DNA of 64,000 nucleotides from Dorea_A sp016295505 (GTDB lineage Bacteria > Bacillota > Clostridia > Lachnospirales > Lachnospiraceae), in contig NZ_JBDOHS010000011.1 of NCBI RefSeq assembly GCF_039832105.1, forward strand, positions 19,082 through 83,081, given 5' to 3'. The notes beneath the pieces are model-generated. The model worked only from the letters and a program-made list of their open reading frames with translations. It did no database searches and was not told where the DNA came from. The first letter of the stretch is position 1; the number at the start of each line of letters is the position of its first letter. Positions 50,640 through 60,945 of the stretch are shown one piece after another. Both the position numbers and the translations under genes were made by a program.

Positions 50640-53600
50640 AGAGAAAACTGGAAACGTTATGTCGCAGGTTTGTTGATTCTTGCATTGTTATGCAGCACCA
50701 GTCAGTTAGAGATACTGGCAGTGGAAACACAGACGGAGGAACAGACAGAACAACAGATATCGGAAGAAACGTCGGCAGACGATTCGTATCAGATTGACAA
50801 AAATGATATTATTGCGTCTGAAACAACGGAAGATTCCACAACATATGATGCGGGCAATGGAGTCCGGGTTACAGAGTATTATGGACAGAAGGTTCGGTTT
50901 CGAAATGAGGCTGGAGAACTGGTTGATTATGACGCTTCATTGGTAGAAATTACGAATACAGAAAGCAGTCTGGGAAATGTGCTGGACTCTTATGTATATG
51001 AGAATAAGACTGGAGATAAGAAGCAATATTTTCCAGAGGATTTGACTTCAGAGACTCCAATCTTAATGGAATATGGAGAGTACCAAATCTCTGTTGCACC
51101 TGTGGAAGCGCAGAATACGATGCAGGTGTTGCAGGAATTGTCTGAAGAGGAAATGGCAGATGAAGAGCTGATGGAACCAGAAGTCAGAGAACCTGCGCAG
51201 ATCTTGCAGGATAGCGTTGAAAATATTTATGAAGAAGAATTGGTTGTTAGAACGATGCTTTATCCATCTGGGGATGAAGCAATCGATTATCAATATACTT
51301 CATTGGAACATGGAGTGATAGAAGATATTGTATTATCAGAAGTGCCGGATAATAACACATTTACGTTTCTGTTGAAGATTCCGGGTCTTTCCATTCGGAA
51401 AAACCTGGTTAATGAAGGGCTGACAATTTATGATGAGGACAAAATAATTGCTTCTGTTCAAGCTCCGTATATTGAAGATAAAACGGGGACAGTATATGAC
51501 GAAGATGTTATATATACTTTGGATACGGTAGATGAAGAAATGGGAGTGTATCAGCTATCACTGACTGCCTCGGAAGAATATCTGGGTAGTGCAGATACGC
51601 AGTATCCGCTTACAGTCAGTTCTCCCATTAGTTGGAATGATAATTCCAAGATCAGTGATACGTATGTGTTGAGCAGTATGCCGACTTATAACTACTATGA
51701 AGCGGGAACCACTTCTTTTTATGTGGGATATGGAAGTAATGGAACTTCCAGATGTTATATTGCTTTTGCAGATCTTGAACAGATTTCTAAGAAGTATATC
51801 AAGAGTGCAAGTCTCACATTAACGGAATGTAGTAATTCTTCTGCAGGAAATAAGATTTATGCATATCGAGTAACCAGTGACTGGGATCAGACAGCAATTA
51901 CCTGGAATAACCAGCCTGGCTGTGACAGTACAGCGATCGGAAGTCTTACCACACAAGGAGGACTGAAAACAGATTCCATGGGGTTAAGGACTTTGTTTCA
52001 AAAATATGCAGATGGTGTATATACAAATTATGGAATTGTGTTAAAGAATCCTTATGAAACCAGCTCTGGACATTTTTCTCAGTTCTTTGGAGTCAGGCAT
52101 GCTACTACAAGTTATCGACCAAAACTCAGAGTTGAATATTACGACAGACCATCCATTCCTACTTCTGTCACTTTGTCTAAGGATTGTGTCAGACCAGGCG
52201 ATGAGACCACGATCAAATGGAGTGGAATTACATCCAATGATCTGAGCTATGTCCGGTATCGTGTAGAGGAATATGACGAAAAAGAGAATAAAAGAATTGC
52301 TGGTGTTGTAGAATATTCGGGTACAAATACCAGTATCGGAACTTCACACACTGGAGAAGCCAATATCAAAGTGGGAGAATCTGTTGAAGAAGGAGAATAT
52401 AAGACTTATAAAGTGTACATTCAGGGGGTTAGTACCCGTGGTGCAGAAGGAGAAGAAAAAGGTGTTATCCTTCGGGCGGACCATGCACCACCTACCGGAA
52501 TCATTCGTGTGATTGCAAGTGGAACAGGAGAAGAAGTAGAGGTATTAAAAGATACAGTTACTATTGTTGGTGAAGTGGATGGAACCGGCTCTCCGATTAC
52601 GAAGAATTATATGGAACTTTACGACAGTGAGGGGAATTTTGTCCGGAATATCTATACGAATCAGACGATGTCAAAAGGACGAACAGTCTATACTCCGGAT
52701 CTGGAGAATGGAACCTATACTTTGAAGCTTCATGTAGAAGATTCGGTAGGATATACAGCTACAATAGAAAAACAGGTTGAAGTAGTGAATACGCTGGCTG
52801 CACCGGTGGTAAAGACTGCATATACCAATTGCGGAACAGCAGAATTCCACTGGGATTTTCCTTATGCGGCAACGGATGTATGCGGGATAGCTTATCGATT
52901 TTCTGAAGAGGATACATGGACAACCGTTGAAAATGCTTCTGGGGTCAGCGGCAGTTTCACAATCGCTCTTCCGGATGAGGAGGGAGAACAGGAAATTCGG
53001 GTGTGTGGGATTGATGAGACTGGGGCATACGGAGCGGAGACAAGGAGCAGATGTATTATGGATCATACACTCCCGGTTGCAGAGCTTACGAGCGTAGAGC
53101 GGGGGCTGGTATATGGAACCATTACGGATGCGAATCTGTCCAATTGGGAAGTGATTCTTAAGCAGACAGGAAGTGACACAGAGGAAATTATATTAGACGG
53201 ACGAAGAACGGTTGAAAATGCTTTTATTGGTTTATATGATATGAATTCATTGATATCAGGAGTCACTTATGAATTAATACTGAAGGTATATGACAAAGCG
53301 GGTAATGTGCAAAGTACCAGTCAGACAATTCTGCGAAACGAAACAGATGTACCGGCGGAGAATCAACCGGCTGTATTTGGTATTCATCGTCCAAACTATA
53401 CAGCACATAGTTCCAGTCATATTGTGTTTCCGGCAAATACTACCAGCATAGGGTTGAAAGCATGGCCTCTTTATGGAAATCTTCCAGAAGGCAATACCTA
53501 TTGGTTTTGCAATGGAAAAAAGGTAAGTACGGAAAAAACATGGACGGAGAACTATCCGACGATGACGGAACAGTCATATTCGATACTGGCAGTCATTGAA

Positions 53601-56600
53601 AAGGATGGAGAAGTCTATTACAGTGACAACCGCATTATCAATAAAGAAATTTTACAGATGGATAAGAAACGTCCTGTAACATTACCGGAAAATTGTGTTT
53701 CTTTCCGAGTAAATACAGGAAATATTTCCTGTAGTGTACAGCTTTCCATAGATGGAAAAACGGTGACAGTATCATCAGGTGAAACAATCCATGTCGTAAA
53801 GGCGACAAATGGACAACAGGCAACTGCCACCAGTATTAAACTTCTGTCAATCGAGAGTGGGACAGTTGGGGGAATATGGACAGTTGAGGCTGATACGGTG
53901 GAAGAAGAGACTTTTGAATTCTCGGAAATGGAAAATTACCATCCAAATGAAGCCGGAGTGAAAGACAAATTGAATTATAAAACATATCTTCGATGGGAAG
54001 GATTGAGTGGGGAATGTCCGGAAGATATATCCTATGAAATCTATCGCGGAGATGAACCCGACTTTGCAACGGATGAATATCATCTGACTGCATCCAATGT
54101 AAAGGCGAATTACTGGGCGGAGATGAATGTGAATTATTCCCGAACTTTTTATTATAAGATCCGTGCAGTGAAAAAGGATAAGCAGGGAAGAACTATAGAT
54201 GCCAGTAGTTTTTCTACAGAGATTTCCAGTACAGTAGTGGATGCGGATGAATATGTGAAGCGGATGGGAATCAAGGAGTATTGGGAGTATGCAGAATTCG
54301 ATACTCCATCCGGAAATGGATATATTGAAAAAAGCAGGGGCAACCTTGTATATTCTCAAGTGGATGCACAGATCCAGAATGAAAAGATCCCGCTCAGTCT
54401 GGAAAGGACATATAATAGTCAGTCCACTGCCAAGACCGCTTTTGGAGTAGGCTGGACACATAATTATGATATTGAAATTCTGAATATCTGTGTGAGAGAT
54501 TCAACAGATTATAAGAATATCGTACTAAAAGATGGAAATGGAACGCTTTTCTTTTTTAATCGGAATACAGACGGAACTTATACTTCTTCTATGGGAAAAT
54601 ATCTGACGTTAAAAAAAGAGGAAAAGACAGAAGAAGTAGAACTTCCGGATCCTTCTGATTCCAGTCAGACATCAGGTAATCAAGAGAATACAACAGATGA
54701 TGAGGGCAATAAAACGATTAAAGTAAAGGTAATCAGCTCCTTTACAATGAAAACTAAGGATAATGTGGAATATCGATTTAATTCCAGTGGTCAATTGATC
54801 TATATGGCAGAGTCGAACGGCAACTTCTTACTTTTTGATCACGATCAGAACAAAGGCTTATTGTCCAAGATTACGACGAACCAGAATCTTACCATGGAGT
54901 TTGTATATTATACAGAAGAGGATTATGTAGCAGAAGAAGTGGTTCCTGATGTGTTGACGGTAAAGGAAATCCTGCTTCCGGATGGAAGTAAAGTATCTTA
55001 TGAATATCTATGCCAGAGCGAGGAAGAAATGATCACTGACCGGTTGACGAAAGTGATACGGACTGGAACAGACAAGACATCAAAACTAAGCTGGACACTG
55101 GGATATAACGATGCCAGACAGCTTACTGAGATCTCAGATGCCTGTGGAAATATATACCAGATTGGTTATCAGGGGCAAAAGGCACAACGAGTGACATATC
55201 CGAATGGAGAGGCTATCTTTCTGGAGTATGATGAGGAAAAGAACGAGACAATTACTTACAAAGAAGTTAAGGAAAACTCAAATACAGTTCAGATACCTTT
55301 GGAAAAAAATATTTTTGAATCATCTTCGGGAAACAGTATAAAGATGGTAACTTATGAAGCAGCTCCGGATCATCATCCTGTAACAGAAGAGAATGATACA
55401 TATTACCCTTCTGTGACGTATGAATATTCGGATGATATGCGCTCAAAAGAAATCTATCAGAGTGTGTATCAAGTGGTTGAAAATGGAAGAGTTGTGGAAA
55501 AAACTATCATGAAAGAAGATACAACGAAATATTCTGAAGAAAAGAATGTGACAGAAGAAGTTGATGAAGATGGAGTGAAGACCACTTACGAGTATGGTAA
55601 TACGGCAGAGAAGTTGAAGCATCTTCCGACAAAGCGTGTAGAAATGAATAAGGAAGGTCAACAGATCACGGAGGAAACGTATACCTATGATTCTGATGGT
55701 AATGTGATTAAAACGGTTGATAAAGTAAGCGGCAGGATTGTTGAGACATCATATTATAAGGAAGATGATATTGATGGCAAATATTCGAAAGGAGACATTC
55801 AGAGCGAGACAGAATATTACAACAACGATGATTCCCATAAGTCCTCAACAGAATATCAGTATTCTTATGATAAAGGCGAGAAAAAGGAAGTGATGAAAGA
55901 AACTTCTGGTCAGTATAGTGTAACAACTACGACTATATATGATGTAATGGGAAGAGAAAAAAGATCTACAGATACTATTGGAACCACTACTGTTACAGAG
56001 TATGATCCGTTTGGGCGCCTCAGCAAAGTGACTGCTACGCAGGGCGATATTACCGATGTAGTGACGCGTGAATATAATGATAATGGATCATTGATTAAAG
56101 AAGTGAAGGAAGACGGTACAATCTACAGTTATTCATACGATAATATGAATCGTCTTGTATCGGAAACAATCCAGAAAGATGAATTAAATAAAAGCTGGAC
56201 AACGGAATATACATATGGAAGTGTAAATCTGCATACCGGAAAAGGCAGGCAACAGGTAGATCATGTTCTGATTACGACGGAGAAGAATCCAGATGGAGAT
56301 ATATTGGAAGTGACCTATACAGATACGTTGGGAAGAATTATTCGCCAGAAACAGAAAGGATTGTATGTAGATTATGTCTACAACAGAGAAGGAAAAGTAG
56401 TTACCAGCTGTCAGCTTGGCACCAATCCTGAAAATGAGAATCCGGTTATTACACTATATCTATATGATGAGGGAGGTAACATGTCCGGGCAGATCTTGAA
56501 TCCGGGCTATGATTCTCAGACAAAGACATATACGGTGAGTGGAGCATCTCTGACTCAGTATATGACATACGATAGTGTGGGTAATATGACTTCGGCAACG

Positions 56601-59351
56601 GATGGTATGGGTGTTCAGACGTTATATACCTATGATGCTTTTGGAAGAATCACATCTGTGACATTGCCGGGAAGTAGTGAAGGTACAGATAATACTACCA
56701 GATATGCGTACGATCAATTTGAACTGAAGACGGATGGAACTTCTGCAAAAACTGGAAATACACAGACCATAACCACGGATGCTATGGGAAGAACTTCGGT
56801 AATCACTTATAATACAGAGCAACAAGTGATTCGTATCTCTGATTGTGGAGATGGCGCAGAGGGAACAAATGCAGTCGAACAGATCTATACTTATGACAGC
56901 AAAGGCCGTACAGCTTCAGTGGCGGACAGAGGTGGAAATAAGATTACCTATGATTATGATGGAAAAGATCGTATTACGGCGATACACTATTGGAAGAAAT
57001 CTGAAAATGGATCGGCAGATATCGAAGAGAGCAGAACTTGTTACACGTATGATAAGTCGGATAATATAACGAAGATGGTTGACTATACAGTTACCGGAGG
57101 AACAGCTGTGGCATATCGTTATACAGGGTTTTCATACGATCGATTAAAGCGTCTGACGAAATTACTGGAATTAAATACGGATAAGGATAAAGAATCTGAT
57201 TTGACCGATGCGGAGAAGGCACAGAATGCAACGCATTACCGTTATGATATTGATGGAAATCTACTGTCTGTTACCTACCCGGAATCTGACTGGAATGTGG
57301 GGGCATTGGAGTATACGTATGATCAGAACCAGTGGCTGACAACGATTACAGCAGTCATTCGGGATGAGAACGGGAATGTGAACGAGGATTCTGATAGAGC
57401 AATCCTTCGTACATATGAATACGATATGTATGGAAATGTATCAAAAATTACAGACTATCGTTCAATGTCCGATGCCGGAGAGAAAGTAGAAAACCCAGAA
57501 TATACGGTGTGTAGTTATTCGTATGATGCATATTTGCGACCTGCAACTATGACGTACTCAGAAGGAAATAATCCGGGGATTGCGAAAGAAGCGTACACAT
57601 ATACTTACGATAAGAATAGTCGATTAACGCAGGAAACCATTCTGAATCTATATCCATCAGAAGTATCAGATCAGCAGAATGAGCGTAGAAGTTACGTTTA
57701 TGATGCTAATGGACGTCTGACAGAGACAAGGGTAGATAATCAGATAGATGCATCGAAGAGTTCGATAACATCTTATACCTATGATGCTGTCGGAAATAGA
57801 ACAGGCCAGACACAGATTGTGGGAGGACAACAGGAAACAACAAGTTATTCCTATAATAGCCTGAACCAGTTAGTGAACAGTATTACAACGAAGGCAGACG
57901 GAACACAGACGGAACAGAAAGAATATCAGTATGATGCAGCGGGAAATCAGATCAGGGAGACGGACAGCGTAAGTGGAACAGAGATTATCAATACTTATAA
58001 TGCAGCGGGACGTCTTGCAAATTGTATAAAAAAAGAAAATGGATCAGTGGTGCTGAATCAGACTAACTTATATAATGGATCTGGTGCGCGAATTCGTAAG
58101 ACGGAAAATGGAACTGCAACGAACTACTTTTATAGTCAGGGTGGAGTTCTATATACAGAAGATGGAAGCGGAAATGGAACCAGCCTGAACTTACAGGGAA
58201 TTACAGGTAATATTATAGCAACTGCAAGACAGGAAGACGGAGCAGAAGGATATTATTATTACCATAAGGATCCGGCAGGAAGTATAACAAATCTACGGGA
58301 TGCGTCTGGAGAAAGTATAGTATCTTATCAGTATTCCGATTTTGGTGAAACTGCAATATACGGGGATACTGACTTCTATAATGAAATATGTTATAATGAA
58401 GCTGTCTATGATAAGAGCACTGGGTTATATTATCTGGGGGCAAGATATTATGATCCGGAAAACGGAAGATTTTTAACCAGAGACAGCTATCGGGGGGATA
58501 ATAAGAATCCGGCCACCCTACATCTGTATATATATTGTGCGAATAACCCGATTAATTACGAAGATCCAGACGGACATATTGCTGTTTCGAGAATTATTGG
58601 TGGTATCGTAGGCGGTGTGGCAGGTGCCTGGATTGGGAAAAAGATCGCAAAAAAAACCAAGGCCAAAGGATGGAAGAAGGTTGCGATTATAGCAGGGTGT
58701 ACAGTAGCAGGGGCTGCTGTTGGAGCACTGGCGGGACCGAGAGTGGCCAAGCTTGCGAAAAAAGTAGCAAGTTATGCGAAAAAAAGATTGCCAAGTAGAA
58801 CGCAGATGAAAAATATGGCCAGAAGCACCATGAATAAGATCAAGTCAGGTGCGAAGAAAACTGTCTCGAAAACAAAACAAGCCATATCAAAGTCCAAGTC
58901 TGAAAAAAGATTGGTAAAGTCTGGAAAAAACACACTGAAAAATGCCATCGTTGAGGGTACAATGGATGGAAGTTTAGAAGCCCTTTCTGGTGGAGATTTT
59001 AAAAGAGGATTTGAAAATGGAGTGATAGGAAGTGTAATCCCTGGAAAAAGTGCGATGGTAACGGGACTAACGGGAGCGGCATTAAGTGTAAAAGATTCCA
59101 TATTGGCAAGTCGAAAAGGAATGAAAAACATAAAGTGTCAGACTGTTATAATGAATGCAGTAGGAAGTGGATTTATGCAAGGAACATTTGCACTGATGGG
59201 AAATGCAACAGGGATTTCAGGAGAGATGGACAATTTTATTAATTCATCATCTTTGGCAGATAGAGTAGGAGGGCGTGTGATGCAGTGGATGGGAAAGGTA
59301 AACCAAAAGGGAGTTGAGATATCTGTACAGATATTTAGTAGATATGGTTAG
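50637..59351 (+). CDS. Exported RHS/YD-repeat polymorphic toxin, probable ATT start
   Basis: About 2904 residues. Signal peptide RENWKRYVAGLLILALLCST then LAVE. DNRLRE-type domain at about 321-500 (YTSDTYVL-type strands; RVTSDWDQTAITWNNQPG; FGVRHATTSYRPKLRVEYYD), fibronectin/Ig-like domains to about 1230, a DUF6531-like start (SLERTYNSQSTAKTAFGVGW) near 1250, then about 30 YD repeats to about 2540, the RHS core (GLYYLGARYYDPENGRF, DPDGH) ending near 2645, and a C-terminal domain of about 260 residues that I do not recognise: glycine-rich membrane-like segment, a Lys-rich stretch, then ISVQIFSRYG. Such C-terminal domains are usually the toxin. Start evidence is given in the previous entry. Confidence 0.85.
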   Translation: MRENWKRYVAGLLILALLCSTSQLEILAVETQTEEQTEQQISEETSADDSYQIDKNDIIASETTEDSTTYDAGNGVRVTEYYGQKVRFRNEAGELVDYDASLVEITNTESSLGNVLDSYVYENKTGDKKQYFPEDLTSETPILMEYGEYQISVAPVEAQNTMQVLQELSEEEMADEELMEPEVREPAQILQDSVENIYEEELVVRTMLYPSGDEAIDYQYTSLEHGVIEDIVLSEVPDNNTFTFLLKIPGLSIRKNLVNEGLTIYDEDKIIASVQAPYIEDKTGTVYDEDVIYTLDTVDEEMGVYQLSLTASEEYLGSADTQYPLTVSSPISWNDNSKISDTYVLSSMPTYNYYEAGTTSFYVGYGSNGTSRCYIAFADLEQISKKYIKSASLTLTECSNSSAGNKIYAYRVTSDWDQTAITWNNQPGCDSTAIGSLTTQGGLKTDSMGLRTLFQKYADGVYTNYGIVLKNPYETSSGHFSQFFGVRHATTSYRPKLRVEYYDRPSIPTSVTLSKDCVRPGDETTIKWSGITSNDLSYVRYRVEEYDEKENKRIAGVVEYSGTNTSIGTSHTGEANIKVGESVEEGEYKTYKVYIQGVSTRGAEGEEKGVILRADHAPPTGIIRVIASGTGEEVEVLKDTVTIVGEVDGTGSPITKNYMELYDSEGNFVRNIYTNQTMSKGRTVYTPDLENGTYTLKLHVEDSVGYTATIEKQVEVVNTLAAPVVKTAYTNCGTAEFHWDFPYAATDVCGIAYRFSEEDTWTTVENASGVSGSFTIALPDEEGEQEIRVCGIDETGAYGAETRSRCIMDHTLPVAELTSVERGLVYGTITDANLSNWEVILKQTGSDTEEIILDGRRTVENAFIGLYDMNSLISGVTYELILKVYDKAGNVQSTSQTILRNETDVPAENQPAVFGIHRPNYTAHSSSHIVFPANTTSIGLKAWPLYGNLPEGNTYWFCNGKKVSTEKTWTENYPTMTEQSYSILAVIEKDGEVYYSDNRIINKEILQMDKKRPVTLPENCVSFRVNTGNISCSVQLSIDGKTVTVSSGETIHVVKATNGQQATATSIKLLSIESGTVGGIWTVEADTVEEETFEFSEMENYHPNEAGVKDKLNYKTYLRWEGLSGECPEDISYEIYRGDEPDFATDEYHLTASNVKANYWAEMNVNYSRTFYYKIRAVKKDKQGRTIDASSFSTEISSTVVDADEYVKRMGIKEYWEYAEFDTPSGNGYIEKSRGNLVYSQVDAQIQNEKIPLSLERTYNSQSTAKTAFGVGWTHNYDIEILNICVRDSTDYKNIVLKDGNGTLFFFNRNTDGTYTSSMGKYLTLKKEEKTEEVELPDPSDSSQTSGNQENTTDDEGNKTIKVKVISSFTMKTKDNVEYRFNSSGQLIYMAESNGNFLLFDHDQNKGLLSKITTNQNLTMEFVYYTEEDYVAEEVVPDVLTVKEILLPDGSKVSYEYLCQSEEEMITDRLTKVIRTGTDKTSKLSWTLGYNDARQLTEISDACGNIYQIGYQGQKAQRVTYPNGEAIFLEYDEEKNETITYKEVKENSNTVQIPLEKNIFESSSGNSIKMVTYEAAPDHHPVTEENDTYYPSVTYEYSDDMRSKEIYQSVYQVVENGRVVEKTIMKEDTTKYSEEKNVTEEVDEDGVKTTYEYGNTAEKLKHLPTKRVEMNKEGQQITEETYTYDSDGNVIKTVDKVSGRIVETSYYKEDDIDGKYSKGDIQSETEYYNNDDSHKSSTEYQYSYDKGEKKEVMKETSGQYSVTTTTIYDVMGREKRSTDTIGTTTVTEYDPFGRLSKVTATQGDITDVVTREYNDNGSLIKEVKEDGTIYSYSYDNMNRLVSETIQKDELNKSWTTEYTYGSVNLHTGKGRQQVDHVLITTEKNPDGDILEVTYTDTLGRIIRQKQKGLYVDYVYNREGKVVTSCQLGTNPENENPVITLYLYDEGGNMSGQILNPGYDSQTKTYTVSGASLTQYMTYDSVGNMTSATDGMGVQTLYTYDAFGRITSVTLPGSSEGTDNTTRYAYDQFELKTDGTSAKTGNTQTITTDAMGRTSVITYNTEQQVIRISDCGDGAEGTNAVEQIYTYDSKGRTASVADRGGNKITYDYDGKDRITAIHYWKKSENGSADIEESRTCYTYDKSDNITKMVDYTVTGGTAVAYRYTGFSYDRLKRLTKLLELNTDKDKESDLTDAEKAQNATHYRYDIDGNLLSVTYPESDWNVGALEYTYDQNQWLTTITAVIRDENGNVNEDSDRAILRTYEYDMYGNVSKITDYRSMSDAGEKVENPEYTVCSYSYDAYLRPATMTYSEGNNPGIAKEAYTYTYDKNSRLTQETILNLYPSEVSDQQNERRSYVYDANGRLTETRVDNQIDASKSSITSYTYDAVGNRTGQTQIVGGQQETTSYSYNSLNQLVNSITTKADGTQTEQKEYQYDAAGNQIRETDSVSGTEIINTYNAAGRLANCIKKENGSVVLNQTNLYNGSGARIRKTENGTATNYFYSQGGVLYTEDGSGNGTSLNLQGITGNIIATARQEDGAEGYYYYHKDPAGSITNLRDASGESIVSYQYSDFGETAIYGDTDFYNEICYNEAVYDKSTGLYYLGARYYDPENGRFLTRDSYRGDNKNPATLHLYIYCANNPINYEDPDGHIAVSRIIGGIVGGVAGAWIGKKIAKKTKAKGWKKVAIIAGCTVAGAAVGALAGPRVAKLAKKVASYAKKRLPSRTQMKNMARSTMNKIKSGAKKTVSKTKQAISKSKSEKRLVKSGKNTLKNAIVEGTMDGSLEALSGGDFKRGFENGVIGSVIPGKSAMVTGLTGAALSVKDSILASRKGMKNIKCQTVIMNAVGSGFMQGTFALMGNATGISGEMDNFINSSSLADRVGGRVMQWMGKVNQKGVEISVQIFSRYG

Positions 59352-59388
59352 TTGCTATGTGAATTAATAAACAAGGAAGGGTAAGTTT

Positions 59389-60423
59389 ATGTATCTTCTG
59401 GAATATGTAGAGTTGTTTAGAAATTTTATTGTGAGATGTTTTGCGATATATTATATACCATATGAAATCTTTCGAACAAATAGGAACAGGTTTAAAAAAG
59501 GAAAGTCTTATAATTTGTTATCTTTTATTAAATATATAACGCTTTTTTTGACTGTAGGGGTAACGGTATTTATGAATTTATGTGCATGGGAAATACCTAT
59601 GTTGGTGAACTTTGATTATGAGATTGTTTCAGGGAAAGTAACGCACTATGGACACGAAGGGGGAGGAATAGGAAAGGGAATTAATGCGTTATATCAATAT
59701 ACAGATTTGACTCTCGAATTAAAAGATGGAAAAGAAAAAGTGAAGTGGATATATTCACCAGTGCCGGTTAAAATAGGTGATGTGGTGGAATGTTATAAGA
59801 AATCTGTATATTCTGATGAGATGAATGTTTCACAAGTGAATGGGAAAGATGTTTCTGCTGGCTATGGCAAAGGGTGGAGTTATCCGGGAATGTCAACATC
59901 CGTACCGAAAATTGCATTATCAATATATCTGGTGGGAGGGAGTATTTTTCATCTCATTATGATTTGTCGAAAAAGAAGAAAATATCGAAGCGGTCGGGTG
60001 CGAACTCAATTTATATATGGACGAGATATTGAAAAAGCAGGGTATTTATTTTGGATAGCAGGTATTATTGTGTTTGAAGTAACAGCAATTATTGCAATTA
60101 TTGGAGTGGGAGAAAACTACATTTTGGGAGTGTGCATGGCAATATCTTCAGATATTTATGCACTTGGGTACCTGATGGTATTTTATGGAAGCTGCCGGGG
60201 TGTTGCCTATGAGGACGGAGTATTTCATGTAAATTACAGTAATGGCTGGGAAAGACGTTTTTCGCGAGAAGAGGTTACGGGGATTCAGAATATAAAAGGG
60301 GAGAAGTATAGAATCTGTTTTCGGGATGAGCAAGGAAAGGACAATGAAGTACGTGTGACTTTACACCACAAAGAGCAGGAATTGATTTTATTTCCGGAAA
60401 AAATGAGTTCCGGTTATTATTAA
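59389..60423 (+). CDS. Membrane protein downstream of RHS, candidate immunity or accessory
   Basis: 344 residues, membrane segments at about 48-70, 173-193, 225-250 and 255-275, with an extracytoplasmic part between the first two (VSGKVTHYGHEGGGIGKGIN, then a DUF3592-like strand pattern TLELKDGKEKVKWIYSP). The C-terminal part looks like a bacterial PH domain (VAYEDGVFHVNYSNGWERRF). It starts 38 bases after the toxin gene, is AT-rich compared with the flanking genes, and would fit an inner-membrane immunity factor. Not proven. Confidence 0.6.
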   Translation: MYLLEYVELFRNFIVRCFAIYYIPYEIFRTNRNRFKKGKSYNLLSFIKYITLFLTVGVTVFMNLCAWEIPMLVNFDYEIVSGKVTHYGHEGGGIGKGINALYQYTDLTLELKDGKEKVKWIYSPVPVKIGDVVECYKKSVYSDEMNVSQVNGKDVSAGYGKGWSYPGMSTSVPKIALSIYLVGGSIFHLIMICRKRRKYRSGRVRTQFIYGRDIEKAGYLFWIAGIIVFEVTAIIAIIGVGENYILGVCMAISSDIYALGYLMVFYGSCRGVAYEDGVFHVNYSNGWERRFSREEVTGIQNIKGEKYRICFRDEQGKDNEVRVTLHHKEQELILFPEKMSSGYY

Positions 60424-60444
60424 ACATGAGAAGGAGAAAGAGTT

Positions 60445-60903
60445 ATGTATGAATTAATGAGGTTGCCTATGGCACAGGCAGAGAAAATTGTACAGGAACA
60501 GCAAAATCAAACTAAGAAAATGGAACGGATTACAATTCCCGGAAATGTCGTTACAAGTGTTTTTTTAATAGCTGCTATGAGTTTCAGAAATCCAAAGAAT
60601 ACATGGATATTTATATTGATATTTGGCATTGGAACAGGATTGATCGGAACTGTATTACTGTTGAGAATGTGTAGTAAAACGAAAAAGAATCTGAGTTTGG
60701 TAGAAGCGGGACAAGCGCAATATACGGTGTTGAAGGAGTTGCCCTTGGATGAACCTGTAGAATTTAAAACTGTTGATGGAGGAAAAGTGGAAAAGACTTT
60801 TGCGAAAGATACATACTCAAAGTATCAAGGAGAAGTGATATTTGTATGTATACCGGAAACGGGATGGTGTCATTTGTATGAATCAAATGTAATAGTAAAA
60901 TAG
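60445..60903 (+). CDS. Two-TM small membrane protein in the RHS cluster
   Basis: 152 residues. MYELMRLPMAQAEKIVQEQQ is a helical cytoplasmic start; two membrane segments at about 32-47 and 53-74; a C-terminal beta-rich part with EFKTVDGGKVEKTF. GAGAAGGAGAAAGAG precedes the ATG. It follows the previous gene by 21 bases. Family unknown; the position suggests an accessory or second immunity role. Confidence 0.55.
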   Translation: MYELMRLPMAQAEKIVQEQQNQTKKMERITIPGNVVTSVFLIAAMSFRNPKNTWIFILIFGIGTGLIGTVLLLRMCSKTKKNLSLVEAGQAQYTVLKELPLDEPVEFKTVDGGKVEKTFAKDTYSKYQGEVIFVCIPETGWCHLYESNVIVK

Positions 60904-60945
60904 TGTCAGGGAAAACGCTGAAAATAGCAGGGAGGAGGGATAGAT

